Positions 1-23,867 of a DNA stretch of 64,000 nt are shown here, piece by piece. The notes under the pieces were generated by a model, which worked only from the letters and a program-made list of their open reading frames with translations, did not search any database and was not told the DNA's origin. How positions within the stretch are numbered: the stretch's first letter is position 1; every line of letters begins with the position of its first letter. The stretch spans positions 434,001 through 498,000 of the forward strand of contig SRSI01000078.1 of NCBI GenBank assembly GCA_005656395.1. The letters are read 5' to 3'. A program made the position numbers and the translations under genes. This stretch comes from Strongyloides papillosus. Lineage: Eukaryota > Nematoda > Chromadorea > Rhabditida > Strongyloididae.

Positions 1-292
1 CAAAAATCAAAGAATATGGCTTTAAGGAATTCAAAATCAAATGAATTAATTAGAAGTAAAATAGGTGAATTTAAACAAATAATGAACAAAATGAGTGGAA
101 TCGGAAGATCAATGTATCAAAGATATGAAATCCAACTTAGAATTTATAGGTTGAAAGGATTCATAGACCAGAAGCGTAAATCAAAAAAATTTAAATAGAA
201 ATAAGCGAAATTGAACTATTCATGAGTAAAAGGGATGAACTTATATGTTTCATAAAAGAAAAATTCAGTCTCAGAAAATTCAAGATCTAAGA
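1..292 (+). pseudogene. Partial Lys/Asn-rich coding fragment at window edge, frame-shifted
   Basis: An open frame enters from the window edge (frame of base 1) and runs to a stop at 196-198. It is rich in Lys, Asn, Ser and Ile and looks like an alpha-helical, basic protein end. Just past that stop a second open stretch in another frame (about 194-292, ending in TAA) has similar coding-like composition (Glu/Lys/Phe-rich). I found no splice-site pair that joins the two in frame; the GT..AG pairs available there are shorter than 50 nt or leave the wrong phase. It may be the 3' end of a gene with a frameshift, a pseudogene, or chance. No family is recognised and the 5' part lies outside the window. 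Confidence 0.3.
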
Positions 293-1185
293 AGGTTGAT
301 TTTAAAATTTCAAAAAACTAATATTATGGAGTTTAAATCTAGTATAACAATTGGCAAATAAAATTAATTCTTAAAGAAATATCACCAATTTAAATATCAC
401 TGCAGCACTTTTATCCTTTTGTTCTAAAATACACTTAAAATGCACTACATTTATTGATGCATACTTTAAACAAATCTTTTTGGCTATTTTTGTATAATTA
501 TTAGTTGTAAAATATCATTTTCATCTGATGAATATTTTATCGTCTAAAAATAATTAGTTTTCACTTCAAAAAAATAGTTGACTAAAAAGTAAATTTTTCA
601 TATTTCCGTTATTGATATCATTTTTATAAATAGCACTAAAAAATCTGATTAAAATTTAAAGAAATAAAATAATCTTTCCCCCTTTTTAATTAAATTTACT
701 GTTAAGGTAAATTATTATTTAGAAGATTCAAATTTTTATATGTATTCATGTAGACATTTTTTTCTATCAATGTTTAGAGACGGTGAACTGCATTCTACTT
801 ATATTCAAACATAAAAAAATTGTTTAAAAATTAATTTTTGCATAGTTTATTTATAAAATAATAAAAAATTTTAAATAGAAGATGATGGAGAACGGATTGA
901 TGATAAAAATATCTTATGATTTGATCTAAACGATAATACATATTTTGAAGCAACAGATACTATATATATAAATTACAAAATTTGTTTTTAAATAAAAAAC
1001 TTAATATTTTTCTATAATTTTACAGCAACTAATTTACTAAGAGATCAAGAAGGGTAAATAATATTCTTACAAATTCATTAAAATCAAATAAAATTTAAAA
1101 ATTATTTGTGACAGGATCTTTTTAACAAGAATATTTTTCGTACAATAATTTCTTATCACTTCATCCTATTGAATTGATTGTATTT
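293..1185. other. Intergenic, AT-rich, with weak exon-like scraps
   Basis: No convincing gene. At about 880-970 a short acidic coding-like stretch follows an AG acceptor-like site but is interrupted by a stop. At about 1023-1055 another AG..GT-bounded scrap occurs. These may be decayed exons belonging with the fragment at 1-292. The 3' UTR of the minus-strand GPCR must also lie here. Confidence 0.4.
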
Positions 1186-3529
1186 TTATTTTTCTAATAA
1201 TGATGGTGCTGTATGACATCCAGATATCTTTTGATAAGCCGTTTCAGAAAATCTCATATTTTCTTGCGAACAAACTGATTTTTTATCACGGTAGTAAACT
1301 AAACGTCCACTAGTTTGTCTTTCAGCATTACTAATACTATTCTAAAAAAGAAAAGAAGAAAAAGATATTAATAATTTTATAGATTATTTACATTTTTATT
1401 TGCTTGTTGAGAGTATTTTTTTGTCATTTCATTTCCATCACTTTGTTGTACTACTTGTGTCAAAAATTTATATTCACTTCTCTTGAAGCAGGGAATTATT
1501 AATTTAACAAATACTCTTCTAAATTTTCTCCCGAATATTGAATAGATTATTAAATTCGATGCACTATAAACATTTTTAGTATTATGAAAAAAGAAAATGA
1601 AAAAAAATGCAAACTAACCTATTGAAACATATTAACATGTTAGCCACAGGAACTCGAGCTCTATCAAAATATGTTACCTTTCTTGATACACCAAAATAAA
1701 CATCAATAAATGAATTTAAAACTGTTGGTAAATTAAATACCATAAATGTTAACAATACAGCAGCAGCCATAATTGTACACCTTCTCTCACCATCGTCGAC
1801 ACATGCTTGTCGTGTTCCAAGTTGTTGGCGAATTTTGTATGCTGTATGAACTTCATAAACGACAGTAACGTTAAGAACTATCATAACAGCCCATGGAATA
1901 ATAAAAAGGTAAAAGAGTTGCCCATAAAGATGATAGAATGCATAATAATATTTATTTTTAGCAAATTTTGTCTGAACATACAATCCACATTCTCCAAGCG
2001 TATTTTCAAAATATGAAGGGATCCTGAAAAGGATAGATCCAACACCAATACATATAACGATAAATGTTGCTTTTGACGCTGAACACCACATTCTCATTTT
2101 CAATGGGTATTTTACAGCTAAAAAACGATCAACAGTAATTGCAACACATGTATAAACAGAGGCCACTTGTGCCATAAGACTTATAGGATAAAAAATTAAT
2201 GTTAATTTTGCAAATATCCTACAAACTTCAATAGATCCCTGTAAAAGAATAGTAATTTTAAAAAAATATTTTGGAAAGATTACTTTTATTTTTATATTTC
2301 TTTGATATATTAATTTTAACAACATTTTTATGCTATCTCAATTGTTTTTTACTTCAGAATGTAATATTTTCAATCAACATAATGAAAGTTAATTAGTATA
2401 ATGATAAAGGTATCATTTTTTACAGTATAATCTTTATGATTATAAAATGAATATTTTATGGAAAACAGTAAACAATTTTAAAAAGAAATGAAAAATAAAA
2501 TTAAATTCCATTTATCAATTTTGTTTACAAAAAGAAAATCATTATTTAATTTAATTAACTAATATATTCTTTAATTTTTTTTATAAATAATAATGAAGCC
2601 ATTTACTTCTTTATTTTTTGCTTTATTAAAAATATTATTTATATTTTAACTTTCTAATTTTTTAATAAACATCCATTAATGATTGCAAAAATTTCTACTT
2701 TTATAAAAATGAAAAAAAAAGTACTTTATAATAAGAAATCTATGTAATTTTCAGAGTTAGTTAATAATATATTAAAAAAACTAAGAATACACAGATTATA
2801 ACACTTGTTATTTTATATCTAATTTTTGAGTTGTAATTTTTACCATCGTAAAATAAGTTATTAAAAAATTAAGCCAACTGAACATTTATATTTTTGACTG
2901 TGTTGATATGTACAATTTTTAAGAGAATTTTGCTTAATTAAAAATGAATAGTTTATAATATTTTTTTAAATAAGGAAATGGGTGTAATTGAAAAATTTTA
3001 CCATACAATTATTTTTAACTTTCAATATAAGTGGTTGAATGATTTTAAGAATAGTACTATATAATCTATTAGTTCCTTCTACTTAATTATATAATAATTA
3101 GTAATGAAATTTTCCATAATAAACAAGTTTAAAGACAAAAATTTTTAAAGACTTCGTAATTGAATTGCTAATTTTAAAATATACTATATTGTTTTGTATA
3201 CATCTACATATTTTGTTGTTAAAACTCACTTGTGATGTACATCCTGCAAGAAGTGGGTATATGATTATGGACGTTGATAGAAGAATAAGGTCAAAAAATG
3301 ATAAACCTGCCAAATAAACGTTTAATGAACATTTCATTTGTGGTCTTGTAAAAACGATAACACAAATAATTGCTGCTAATATACCAAATGTTCCTGTTAT
3401 TGGTAGAGTATATAGGTAGATAATATTTTGAATCTCATTAGAAATTGACGAAATATTTGATACCTTCTCCTTACAATACCATTCTGAATCTACATTAATT
3501 GACAAATTTTCAGGTCTTTCAGAGGCCAT
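1186..3529 (-). CDS. Rhodopsin-family peptide GPCR, FMRFamide-receptor-like
   Basis: Seven-transmembrane receptor, probably for a FMRFamide-like or related neuropeptide, at the plasma membrane. I read four exons on the minus strand: 3529-3230, 2238-1619, 1563-1392 and 1341-1186, all with GT..AG introns and consistent phase, giving 415 aa. The start is the first Met of the open frame, followed by an extracellular N-terminus with Asn-glycosylation sites (NIS, NLS). TM1 is near residues 40-60 and TM2 near 72-92. The conserved TM3 Cys is near 106. The DRY motif appears as DRF (TVDRFLAVKYPL) at the end of TM3. The join of exons 2 and 3 restores an NSASNLIIYSIFGRKFRR tail, the TM7/helix-8 region typical of these receptors. 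The first intron is about 1 kb; the others are 55 and 50 bp. The ligand cannot be predicted. The family call is firm, the subfamily less so. Confidence 0.85.
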
Positions 3530-6500
3530 TACTTATTGAATAGTGGAAATCTTTAAATATTTTTATTCTTACAATTTTTAAATATTAAATCTTTTAAATT
3601 ACTACTTCCTGTGGAAAAAAAAAGTTTAAGAATTATAAATATAAAAAAATATTCAAATAAAAGAGCATTGATATGACTTGAATAATAGAATGTTGGATAA
3701 AACTTTTTGATAACATAAAAGTATTTTGAATGATATAATCCTAGGAAAGATTAGGAAAAGTAAGTTATAACAAAATTACCTCTTTTTTTTATATTTCCAA
3801 AGAGAGAAAAAAGCAAGTGAAAATAAGAATGTACAACGGGAAGAGTCTTTTAAGCATGTATATTTTAAGAACAACACAATAATTCATAAAAATAAACACC
3901 GCATTAAATTTTTTCTACTTTAATTTATATGTAATAAAAACATTTTTAAATAATTTTCAAATAAAAATATCTACGAACTAATATTATAATTTATGTGTCC
4001 TTCAACATTAAAGTATAAAATTTTTACGGTAAAGCAAATATGTAAAAAATAATTTTTTCTTAAATATGTAGAATCAAATTTTTGATGTTAAAACATTTCT
4101 TTTGAATAAAATGTGTGTGAGAGATAAGTTAAATATATATATGATAAAGTTATATTAATTTTGTAAGAGAATGATGCATATATTATTAACATACAATTTT
4201 ATCTCATAATTTGAAATATTTAGATTATAAAATTGTATAAATGTATTAATTAGAATAATTAATGATATCTTTTTACTCTTCACTATTTATGTAAATGTAT
4301 CTACAAAAAATAGAAAAAATATATACGATTAACAAAAATAAATAAAGAAATTTTTTTAAAATAATTTTTGTTTTTAGTTATACATACTATTTATCAACTT
4401 ATCATATTTATAAGAATCACATTTTTAAAAAAAAAATTTTTAATTTTAACTAACAGCTAGTATGTTTAAAAAAATGAAAACATTGTAAATGAACTGTTTA
4501 AAAAACAATGGAGAAGGTTTAAAAACAAATAATGATAGAAAAGTGATGCAAGATTTTAAAAGATATATATGTTTTCAAGGCAAAAAAAATTAAATTTATA
4601 TATAAATTTAATTAATATCTATGACATTTATATACGTATTCATTTATGTGACTTTTATTAAGTTTCTGTTTATATTAAATTTTTTTAACAAAATAGTTTG
4701 ATCATTAACAACAGTGCGATTAAGGTACATATTATTATTACTTGTATATTTCGCTATACATTCATTTTTATTAATGATGATTCTGCAAAAATAATAAAAA
4801 AAATATAAATATATGTATAAAGTTATTTCTCAAAAATATTTTAACGTTATAAGATGATATACAGTACAACGGATGCTGATGAATAGAGATATCACAAACT
4901 TATTATATCATTATAAGTTACAAAGTAAAATGGCTAATTATTATCTTTGTAAAAAGTTTATATCATTAAAAATTAACAATTTCATTAAGAATGGATACTA
5001 ATCTAAGTAATAATATTAACAAAGCACTAATTTTTTTTATTAATAATGAGTTTCTTTATCTAAAATGTTAAAATAAATATTTTTTTTACTAAATAAGGAT
5101 TAACAGATAATATTAATAAAGTGATAGATATAAAAAAGTAAAACAACTATGATAGATGGTATAATAAATGAAGTGATATTTGTTGAAGTATGAGACAAAA
5201 AAGGAATCGTCAGTAGAAAAAAGTTTTATTAACAATATATAACATTGATTGTTTAATTTTTATACATAGAAAGATTGAAAAATATTTATATTGTATTTAA
5301 AATGGTTGTTCATTTATTATCATTAAAACGTTATTAAGCTTAGTATGAAAAATATACATAAATGAGTATTTATGACATATTTAATATAATTATCCATTGC
5401 AATTATCAGTTCCACTAAATAGAGGAACATCAAGAATTAATGTATAAAAGAATTTAGATAAAGAAAGAAAAAATTAGGTTCTACTACCTAATTTATAATG
5501 ATTCGTTAATATATATGTCCAAATATGTATATATATGGTTTAGATATAATTATTTATTATTTTAGCTTTTTCTTTTTTGATGGATATTGCAAAAAATTAT
5601 GATAAGAATAAGATTAAGAATGTAATTAACTGTGATTAATGAATTTATCGCATGAAAAATTAAATTATTTTTTAAAAAAAGATGCATTTAATCTTTATAA
5701 AATATTCCATGTCTTAAAATTATTTATTCTATAAAAAATATATGTGACAAATCTTTAAAAATAAAGTTTTATTTTAAAGCTATACTTTCCTTAATAGTAT
5801 CAGTGACGTTATTATGAAATCAACTATTAAAAAGTGAAAATTTAATTTTAAAATCAATGTTTTAGTTTTTAAATTTTTTTTGGAAACGTAAACAAATCAT
5901 AGATAATTAAATGATAAATAGATAAATAATTTAAAGATCTTTTTTATCCGCAAAAAATTATTGTTAAATTTTAATCCCTTGAGAATTTTTATTTTGAAGA
6001 AATTTTTTTATCATGATGAAACTATAAATGTGTACTTTTTGTACTATTTCTTAAAAATATCTTATAAACATTACTTTTTTTACTATTATTTGTTTTTCTT
6101 TGTGTCTTCTCGTTTATAGTTATTTATTATATTGGTCACCACATTTTATTGTTAAGGTTGATAATAAATTCATTTAGATGCGAATAATTCAATGATTAGA
6201 AATCAAAAAATGAATAAATTACAAGTTAAAAAAGATATCAAGATTAAATTAGCAATCCTTATTAAAATTTTTTGGAACATTTAAATTTATGTGCACTTTG
6301 AGGAAATTGTTAAATAATCAAATGTACATTGAATGTTTAAATGAAAAGTTAAAGAAGTAATAGATAGTATAGAATTGTTTTTGAAAATAATTAGAAATTT
6401 GATACTTATGTTGGAAAAAAAATTAAAAATACATAAAAAAGTGATAAAAATAAGGAAATTGATGGGATGAATAGTTAAAATGATATATTGTATAAAATTA

Positions 6501-6891
6501 GCGTGGAGTTATCCTGTTACAGACAAGGAAGTTGTAATTTTTAAAAAATGAAAAATAATACTTACTAAGAAATTTGTAATATTTAAAAAATAGTGTAAAT
6601 TTTATTTCTACAACACCCATTAATTCTCTTCAAGTAAAAAAAAATATATAATACAACTATTCAATTTTGATCGCTAAGAATTTTGGAAAATAGATAAAAA
6701 AGCTATTTAATGGAAAAAAATTGAATAAATAAATTATTATAGTGTCATCTTGAATGCATAATATTTAGATTGCCATAATCAATCATCATTTGAGAGTATT
6801 TTGGTAAATTTACTTTATATATAATAAAAAAAATGATTATTATTACAATTTTTTAAGCACATTGAAGATAAATTTATTATATGTGTGTATC
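3530..6891. other. Intergenic, AT-rich, nothing recognised
   Basis: About 3.4 kb of A/T-rich sequence with no coding-like frame on either strand, no repeat pair and no RNA gene that I can see. It contains the upstream region of the GPCR and the downstream region of the ankyrin gene, both on the minus strand. Confidence 0.5.
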
Positions 6892-8936
6892 TTATGCATT
6901 TTCAAGAACCTTGTCAATTTCAGCAATAACTGAAAATGCTTCATCATCAACATTTCTTTTCCATTGACAATCTGAATATTGAAAAAAGTTTGATACACCC
7001 ATCTAAAAATAAGAAAATGTACTTTGGAAGTGAAGCTTTAATTAATTTTTTGCAATGTAAATTAATTACTGGAAAAATATTAAGTCGAATAAAATTGAAA
7101 ACAATTTTTTTCATTTAAATTTACCTTAGTGTTATTGTTAAATGTAACTACTTTACAGGTATTAGAGTTACTTAAATTTTTTTGATGGTAAAATGAATTT
7201 TCATTATCATTATATATACTTGGTATGGAGAAATCTCCAGAAAACGGCCTTGTTATATTAGATATTGATGGTGATGGTATATCATTTTGTGATGTGTTTA
7301 TGTTATGATACGATGAAATTCTAATTAAACTATCTGTGGATGTTTCACCATTTGAGAAAACGGTTGTTTTACACTTCTTTGCACACCGTTTATCTTTAAC
7401 TACAACAACAAATATAATTATTTACTTTTTATTTTATTTACACCTTACCTTCTTGAATTTTTAAAAGGTTATGCACTCTAATACTATTTCTTTTTTTTGC
7501 TATATCTATTGGAAATTGTCCCTGATTATTCATAATTTTAATATTCACATCATTAGCAATCTGTAAAAATTAGTTTATCTTAATTTAATCTCTTAACTAA
7601 TGTTACGGTAAAAAATTATAGTATTATTATAATTAGTAAGTAGATTATGTCATGAGTAAAGGAAATTACTACCAAAAAAAAAGGAAACAATAGAAAAACT
7701 TAATCATAATTTCTCATTCTATTTTTATTCTTTAATCTTTAATTAAAATTTTTATCAATGAATATGATATGAGGGATGTGAATAATTTATGGTAATAATA
7801 TAATCATATTTTAATGACATTTTAATTTTTAATATTTCACTTACTAAATATTTTCCAACATCAATATGATCATTAATTGCTGCCAAATGGAGTGGTGTAT
7901 TACCACGAGAATCTCTATATGATAATATATCTTTGCGTCGTTTCTTATCAAAATAATTTCCTAATACTTTTATAACATTGTCGTTCCCGTGGACTGAAAA
8001 TAAATAAATTTAGGTAAAATGTTTATTTTTATTAACAATAATTTTCTCATATATGGTACTTACATGCTGCACAATGAAAACAATTGGCGAAGTCATTTGT
8101 CGTCTCCAAAATACTTTCAATTCCTAGAATGTTTATGAAATATTTAACAGTTGTTGTATCACCAACAATAGAAGCTATATGAAGACAACTTTGGGCTTTT
8201 GATGTTTTTAATCTAATACTACTTTTTGCTTTCTCAACTAAATATTTTATTGAGGTAATGCATTTTGATTGAATGGCATACATTAATGGTGTATATCCAT
8301 AATTATCTTTGAAATTAACCATATTCTGATCATACTTTGTACATATTCTTATAAATTCAATATTTCCTAAAACAAAAAAGATAATAAACCAATGTAAATA
8401 AATTTTAATAACGATATATTACCATTTAATGCAGCAATATGTAAAGGAAGCATTCCATTTTTATTTGGTAAGGAAGCTAAAGCTTTTCCAAAACGTTTTA
8501 ATAAGAAAAAAGCTGTTTCATTGTCATTCTTAAGAACTGAAGCATATAAACATGACGTACCATTTTTATCCTGATGACAGACACGTTGAAGTGCCTCTTC
8601 ATGTGAAGTATCAAGGAAAGTATTAATAATGTTAATGTGTCCAAGTGTAGAGGCAATTAATAATGGTGTCTCATGAAGTTCATTCCTATAATCAATTAGA
8701 CAAGGAACTTTACTTATAAGATATTTAACAATTTTGATGTTTCCAATATATGTTGAGAGGTGAAGTAATGATTGTCCTGAATCATTAACTATCAATAATT
8801 CTTCAGGACGGTACTTTGTCAGGCAATTTAGGTGTCCTGATTTAACAGCATTAAATGTAGATAAACAACAAGACATCGTCTTTGAATTGATAAATTCATC
8901 TGATGTGTCATTTGTAGAATTGTCCAATAAAACCAT
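6892..8936 (-). CDS. Ankyrin-repeat protein
   Basis: Six exons are read on the minus strand: 8936-8423, 8366-8064, 7993-7845, 7560-7449, 7399-7125 and 7002-6892. All have GT..AG introns and matching phases, giving 487 aa. About seven or more ankyrin repeats fill residues 40 to 330, recognisable by motifs such as GQSLLHLSTYIGN, NGMLPLHIAALNGN, GYTPLMYAIQSK and RGNTPLHLAAINDH. The repeats continue across the exon joins, which supports the model. A Ser/Asn/Thr-rich linker (about 370-450) follows, then a short C-terminal segment with aromatic and acidic residues ending FSVIAEIDKVLENA. I see no signal peptide, membrane segment or catalytic domain, so it is probably a cytosolic scaffold or adaptor. 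The closest known family is not clear; espin-like or other ankyrin scaffolds are possible, but no diagnostic C-terminal domain is visible. Confidence 0.85.
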
Positions 8937-10396
8937 TAAAATATATTTTGTTACAATGAAAAAAAAAGTCTTTTGAAAAACACTTGGGTAATTGAAAAAA
9001 AAGTGGTAAAGTACAAAATTTATAAAATTACATATATATTATATATTAGGAGGAATATACTTATAAAAATATAACGAGAAAAATAAAAAAGATACTTATA
9101 GAAAAGGTAACAATATCTCAATTAACTTTTCAAGAATATACACTTGTTTAATAATAATGGACAATGTTATTTAGGTGGAACAATATATATAATATTATTG
9201 AGTAATTCAAATAAAATATCAAAAACTTGTTCTTTAATATTAAAAGTATTTTGTGGTTCTTTAAATTACTTCAACAAACATAGTACAATTGAAGGATGAT
9301 GTTATATACATTGAGGTAGCATTATATATAATCAAAAAAAAGAATCTTTTTCATTTTCCTATAAGCTGCTTTTTTATTTAACAATAATTATCAATCTAGA
9401 ATCGCATGTAATTGTTAAAAATTTAATGAAATAAATAGTATATTTATTAATAATATTCATTTAATGTTTACCTTCAGTCGAATTATTTTTCTTCTTTCCT
9501 CCTTTCTCTTATTTCTCCTTCTCCAAAGCAATAAAAATATACATTTTTTGACACATTATTTATTTTATCAGAATATTTAATTTATATGATTAAGAGAATA
9601 CAATAAAGGAATTAAGTAATTAGATTTATTTATATTGGATTTTTTAAAATTTAATTTTTAAATTAAATCATAATGTAAATATAGAAAACTTGAAAAATTA
9701 ATATCAAAAATGTTTTATATAATGTCTTTTACTAATAAGAGGCTATAAAAATAATATAGGGGCCAATTTTTATATACAAATAAGGAATTAGTCATAATTA
9801 TATTCCCCTTCATCGAAGCAATTAGCAAAAAACACTAAAAACTAACTTTTATACAAATTCAATTTCAAATTCACAATGTAAAAAGTTTTTGCTTAAATAT
9901 TTTTTACAAAAAAATTAAAAATTTCACTTTCACATATTTTTTCTCTTTTATTTTTAATGTATTTAAGTAACAACAAATAAAATATTATTTTTGTTAAAAG
10001 TTTATTACATATAAAAACATATATTTAAAAAGTCACAATAATATAATAGTAGAATTGTAAAAAAATCCATAAAAAATAATATTTTTCATAAAAAATATTA
10101 AATTATTTGAGAGTAGAATGAATAGAAGCATGATAAAGTCATTAATTATAAATAATTTGACATTCATATCAATTGGAAACTAAGAAATTTTAAGATTAAG
10201 TATTCTTAAGTATATTTTTTGTCTTAATAAAAAAAAATATCTAGAAGTTTGAATGTTCTTTGCGCTATCATTGTTTTTGTTGTTGTTTTTAGTTTTTCAT
10301 TACAATAAATGCTTGTTTTGTTTTTTTCTTTGGAAAAGGTTAACGTTATTTTAATTACTGTACGATTTAAAGGTATTCTTAGTAGTGAAAATTGTG
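8937..10396. other. Intergenic between ankyrin gene and PKC gene
   Basis: About 1.46 kb of AT-rich sequence holding the upstream region of the ankyrin gene and the 3' UTR of the PKC gene (both on minus). A pyrimidine-rich run sits at about 9485-9525. The spacing is too large to suggest a nematode operon. No other feature seen. Confidence 0.5.
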
Positions 10397-19994
<9,598 letters not shown>

Positions 19995-22900
19995 ATTTTG
20001 AGAAATTGATGATATAAAAAAAGAAAAAAGAATTTAACAAAAAGATATCCGGTTTTAGCAATTTTCTTTAGGTTAAATAAGAATGCCCTTCACAATCAAA
20101 TAGAAATTTTAATATAATATTCTTTTGAATGGCTTTTTTTAATGTTTGAGATGAAAAAATGTAAAAAAACAATTCAAATTGTTAGTTGTAATGAACTTTA
20201 AGTCTTCTTCAGGTTTTTCTCTCTTTCCTTCTTATTTTATCTTTCTTCGCCTTCCTTTCTTCTATTACCTCTAAGAATTATAATATTCTTGTATGAATTG
20301 ATGGATGGATAATAGAAAATGATAATATTTTTTAATGTAATCAAGAGATATGATATTAATGTGTATGTATGATTAAAGATGAAAATTAATAAATATCCTT
20401 CTGTTTTATCATAATCCAAAGAGCATTAATATAAAATGAATAAGTGATTTTGTAGAGGGGTCTAAAATTATAAGGAGATGTTGTGTGTATTTCTTATTAA
20501 TTATTGAAAATAATATGATATGTTAAGAAAAGGCGTAATAATACAACCAAAAAGGATATATCTAGCTAATATGTTTCCTAAATAGGGTTATATGACATTT
20601 CGTAACCGGAAGGAATGAGGGGATAGTGGATAAAAAGTTAAATAAAATATTAACAAAATAATGTTGCTATAGAAAAATTTTTGTTTTAATGTTAAAGATG
20701 TCATAATAAATTGTAGGAATGTAACGTAAAAATAATATTTGTTAATGAAAAAAAGATATCTATAAAAAGTTCTAAAAATTTATTGTATGGTATTATTTTT
20801 AATGACATCCTCCAAAACACATTCAAATGGTAGATAAAGAATTATATAATATGTTTTATATTATTTAAAGATGGAATATTAAAAAAAAGAAAAGAGAATC
20901 CTATTTTATCATACTACACGAGGTACTTCATTTTTGATTTAAAATAGAAACCTTATTCAATCTTGAAGATGGGAAATGAAAGATAAATGACAAGTTAATA
21001 AAAGAAGATTGTGATATTTAAGAATTTAAAGATAGAAAAATATTTAATTAATGACGATATACATATTATAAATTTCATTCAAAAATAGTTTTTATTGTAA
21101 AATTTAATAAATATTTCTTCAATGACACTCTTTAATATTCATATATTTATATGAATAAATTATTATAAAAATATTTTTTATATAAAAAATATGATAAACC
21201 CTTTCAATATAAATTATACATAATTTTTTATCTTAACCTTAATATTTAGTATATTAAAAGAAATATTGTAAAAGATAAAATTTGTTACTTTAAAAAGAAT
21301 AATTTAGAAGTGAAAAAAGTTTTAACTGTATCTAAAATTTGCCTCATTAAAATATTTGTTTACTAACAATTAACAAAATGATAAGGAGTTAAACATGATA
21401 AATTTCTACCAAAAAAGTAGAAAAGAAGTAATAAATGCGCACAGAATCGTGTGAGAATTATTTACTTTAATTTAAATCAAAGTGCTAGGAATTTAAAATT
21501 TAAAAGACACTGCAAACATGTATAAATTAAGAGATTGACGTGAGAATATTACATAAACACTTTCGGCACTTCCTTGAAAGAAATCACAAAATTAAATGAA
21601 CAATACTATAAATTTACAAAAAAAGAGATTGAAAAAAAATTAAGTGGTGTTCATTGAAAATTGAAGGAGTAGGGTATCATAGTATAAAAGATTTTAAATT
21701 ATATTTATAATCTTTTTACATATAAAGTTTAAGTTTTTTCTTCTTTCCTTTTTTTCTCAAAGCCATTTCAGTTATATATTTATTTTTAATAAAGTGTATA
21801 GTTAAAATTTTATAAATTAAAAGATTGGGCAAAATTTTTTAATGTTTGAAACATCAGATACATAATAAATATGTGTTAATAGTTAATTGTGGTAAAATTG
21901 TATTAAAAATAAATGGTGAGTGTTAAAGAGTAATTATCATAATATTTTAAAGCAACAGTTTGTCGTGGTAAAATTAATAGAATTTTATGCAAATTATTAG
22001 GTTGTAGTTAAAAAGTATAATTATAATAATGTTATAATAATATTTGTTTGTAAAGTTTATATTTGTGGAAGTTTTAATCAATTTCTAAGAAAATATTTTA
22101 AAAAAAGTAAGAAAGAACAACAAAAATATAAGAGATATTTAAATAAAAATGTTTATTTATTTAATTTATACTTCAACTAAACACTATCAAAGGACAATCT
22201 TTTATTATGATTATTTTAAATACGATTAAATTGATAGAAAATTTAATTAAAATATGTTTGTGTGATAAAAAAAAAACTTTTTATTTTGTTGAAGTTTATA
22301 GAAGGTGTTATTGAAAATATTATTATTAATGTTATTTAAAAAAGGAAGTCATAAAATGCATTCAAACTTATAATCACCTGTTTTAAAATTCTATGGATTT
22401 TTATTTATGTATGTTATAATAATATAATAATCCATTGAAATAAATTAAATGTAAATAGGAATTTTCTTTTAATAAGTAAGTTTAATGTGTTAAGGTATTG
22501 ACATTTTAGTGCCTATTAATAAAAATGTCAAAGAGGGTACAAGATAAAAACTTTTACCTGTTAAGAGAGAAATATATAAATTTATTATTATAAATGAATG
22601 ATTATTAAAAACATTAAATTTTATATTTAGCTGCTGTTTTATATACACATAAATTTATTTCTTTAATCTTATCATAGTTTATCATAATTGTGGCAATTGT
22701 AAATTTTTGGAAATAAAGGATAGTTAAATAAAAAAAGTCAAGTTAACATTAAAAAGTAGCTTCATTAATATAGTGTTTTCAATTCCTTACTTCATTAATT
22801 TATCCATCGTGCTTTCTATTTTAATTTTTGTTTTTCATCTAAAGATAACCCACAAAACAACAGAATGTGGAGGTCTAAAATATTAAATAACGGTTGGGAA

Positions 22901-23867
22901 AAGTTGATGTTTAAATAGAATTTATATTAAAAAATGAAATTTCTGATATATCTTGTTTCATTGTTTCTCATTACTCTCCCCTTATTTTTTTATTATATTA
23001 AATTTTGTTACTTTGGAGAAAAAAAAATAGAATAAAAATGTTATTGATGGTGTTGTTGATATTAAGATTATATCTTGTCTAGATATTAATGATTATATAT
23101 AAATTTTGACGGTAAATTAATAATGTATTGTTTTGTGTATTTTTCCTTTTGAAAAATCTTATAACGAAACTTTAAGTTTAAGTTAAATTTTTTTGGAAAG
23201 TAATGGCTTTCCTCCTCTTATTGCATATGATTACAAATTGGTCTTCAATAAATTTTTAGTTATACAAATCTATTTGCTTTTTTTCCAAATACTTTTATTG
23301 ATAGGTAAGTGAAGATGTATATATAATTAAATCACATTATAATCTGGGTTCACCATCAAAAAATTCTAAATTTACTGTCAGTTTACATACTACTCTTAAT
23401 AAAATATTTTATAGTTAATGATATATTAATATATTTATGTATATATTCTCCTACAAACTATATTCATCAAATGATAATTTTAATAAGTAAATTGGGATGA
23501 TTTTAAAATGTATTTCAATTTTGAAAATGTTGATTATTTCCTGAATTTTCTTTATATTTAAATAATAAAAAGGGTAAAAAAAATATCTTATCAATATGTA
23601 TATTATTTGAGAGACTTATTATTCATTCTTAGTAGACCCCAATGATATTACTAGCATTTTTAACTTAGTGGCTATAAGTTAATCTATTTTCTAACAATGC
23701 TATAATATTCAAATGTACCTTTCAATTAGATATTCAAATTTTGACCTATTGTCTCTTTTTTATTTATTAACTCAATATTAATATATTTTATTATTCTTCA
23801 GCATCTATTTTTTTCAGACTAATCACATATAAAAATTTTTAACACATCACTAATTTTTATAATAAAC
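19995..23867. other. Intergenic region between PKC and TMEM65-like genes
   Basis: About 3.9 kb holding the upstream regions of two divergent genes (PKC on minus, TMEM65-like on plus). It is AT-rich with only spurious short frames. A pyrimidine run ending in TTTTCAG at 23811-23817 lies 50 bp before the TMEM65-like ATG and could be a trans-splice acceptor. Confidence 0.5.
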
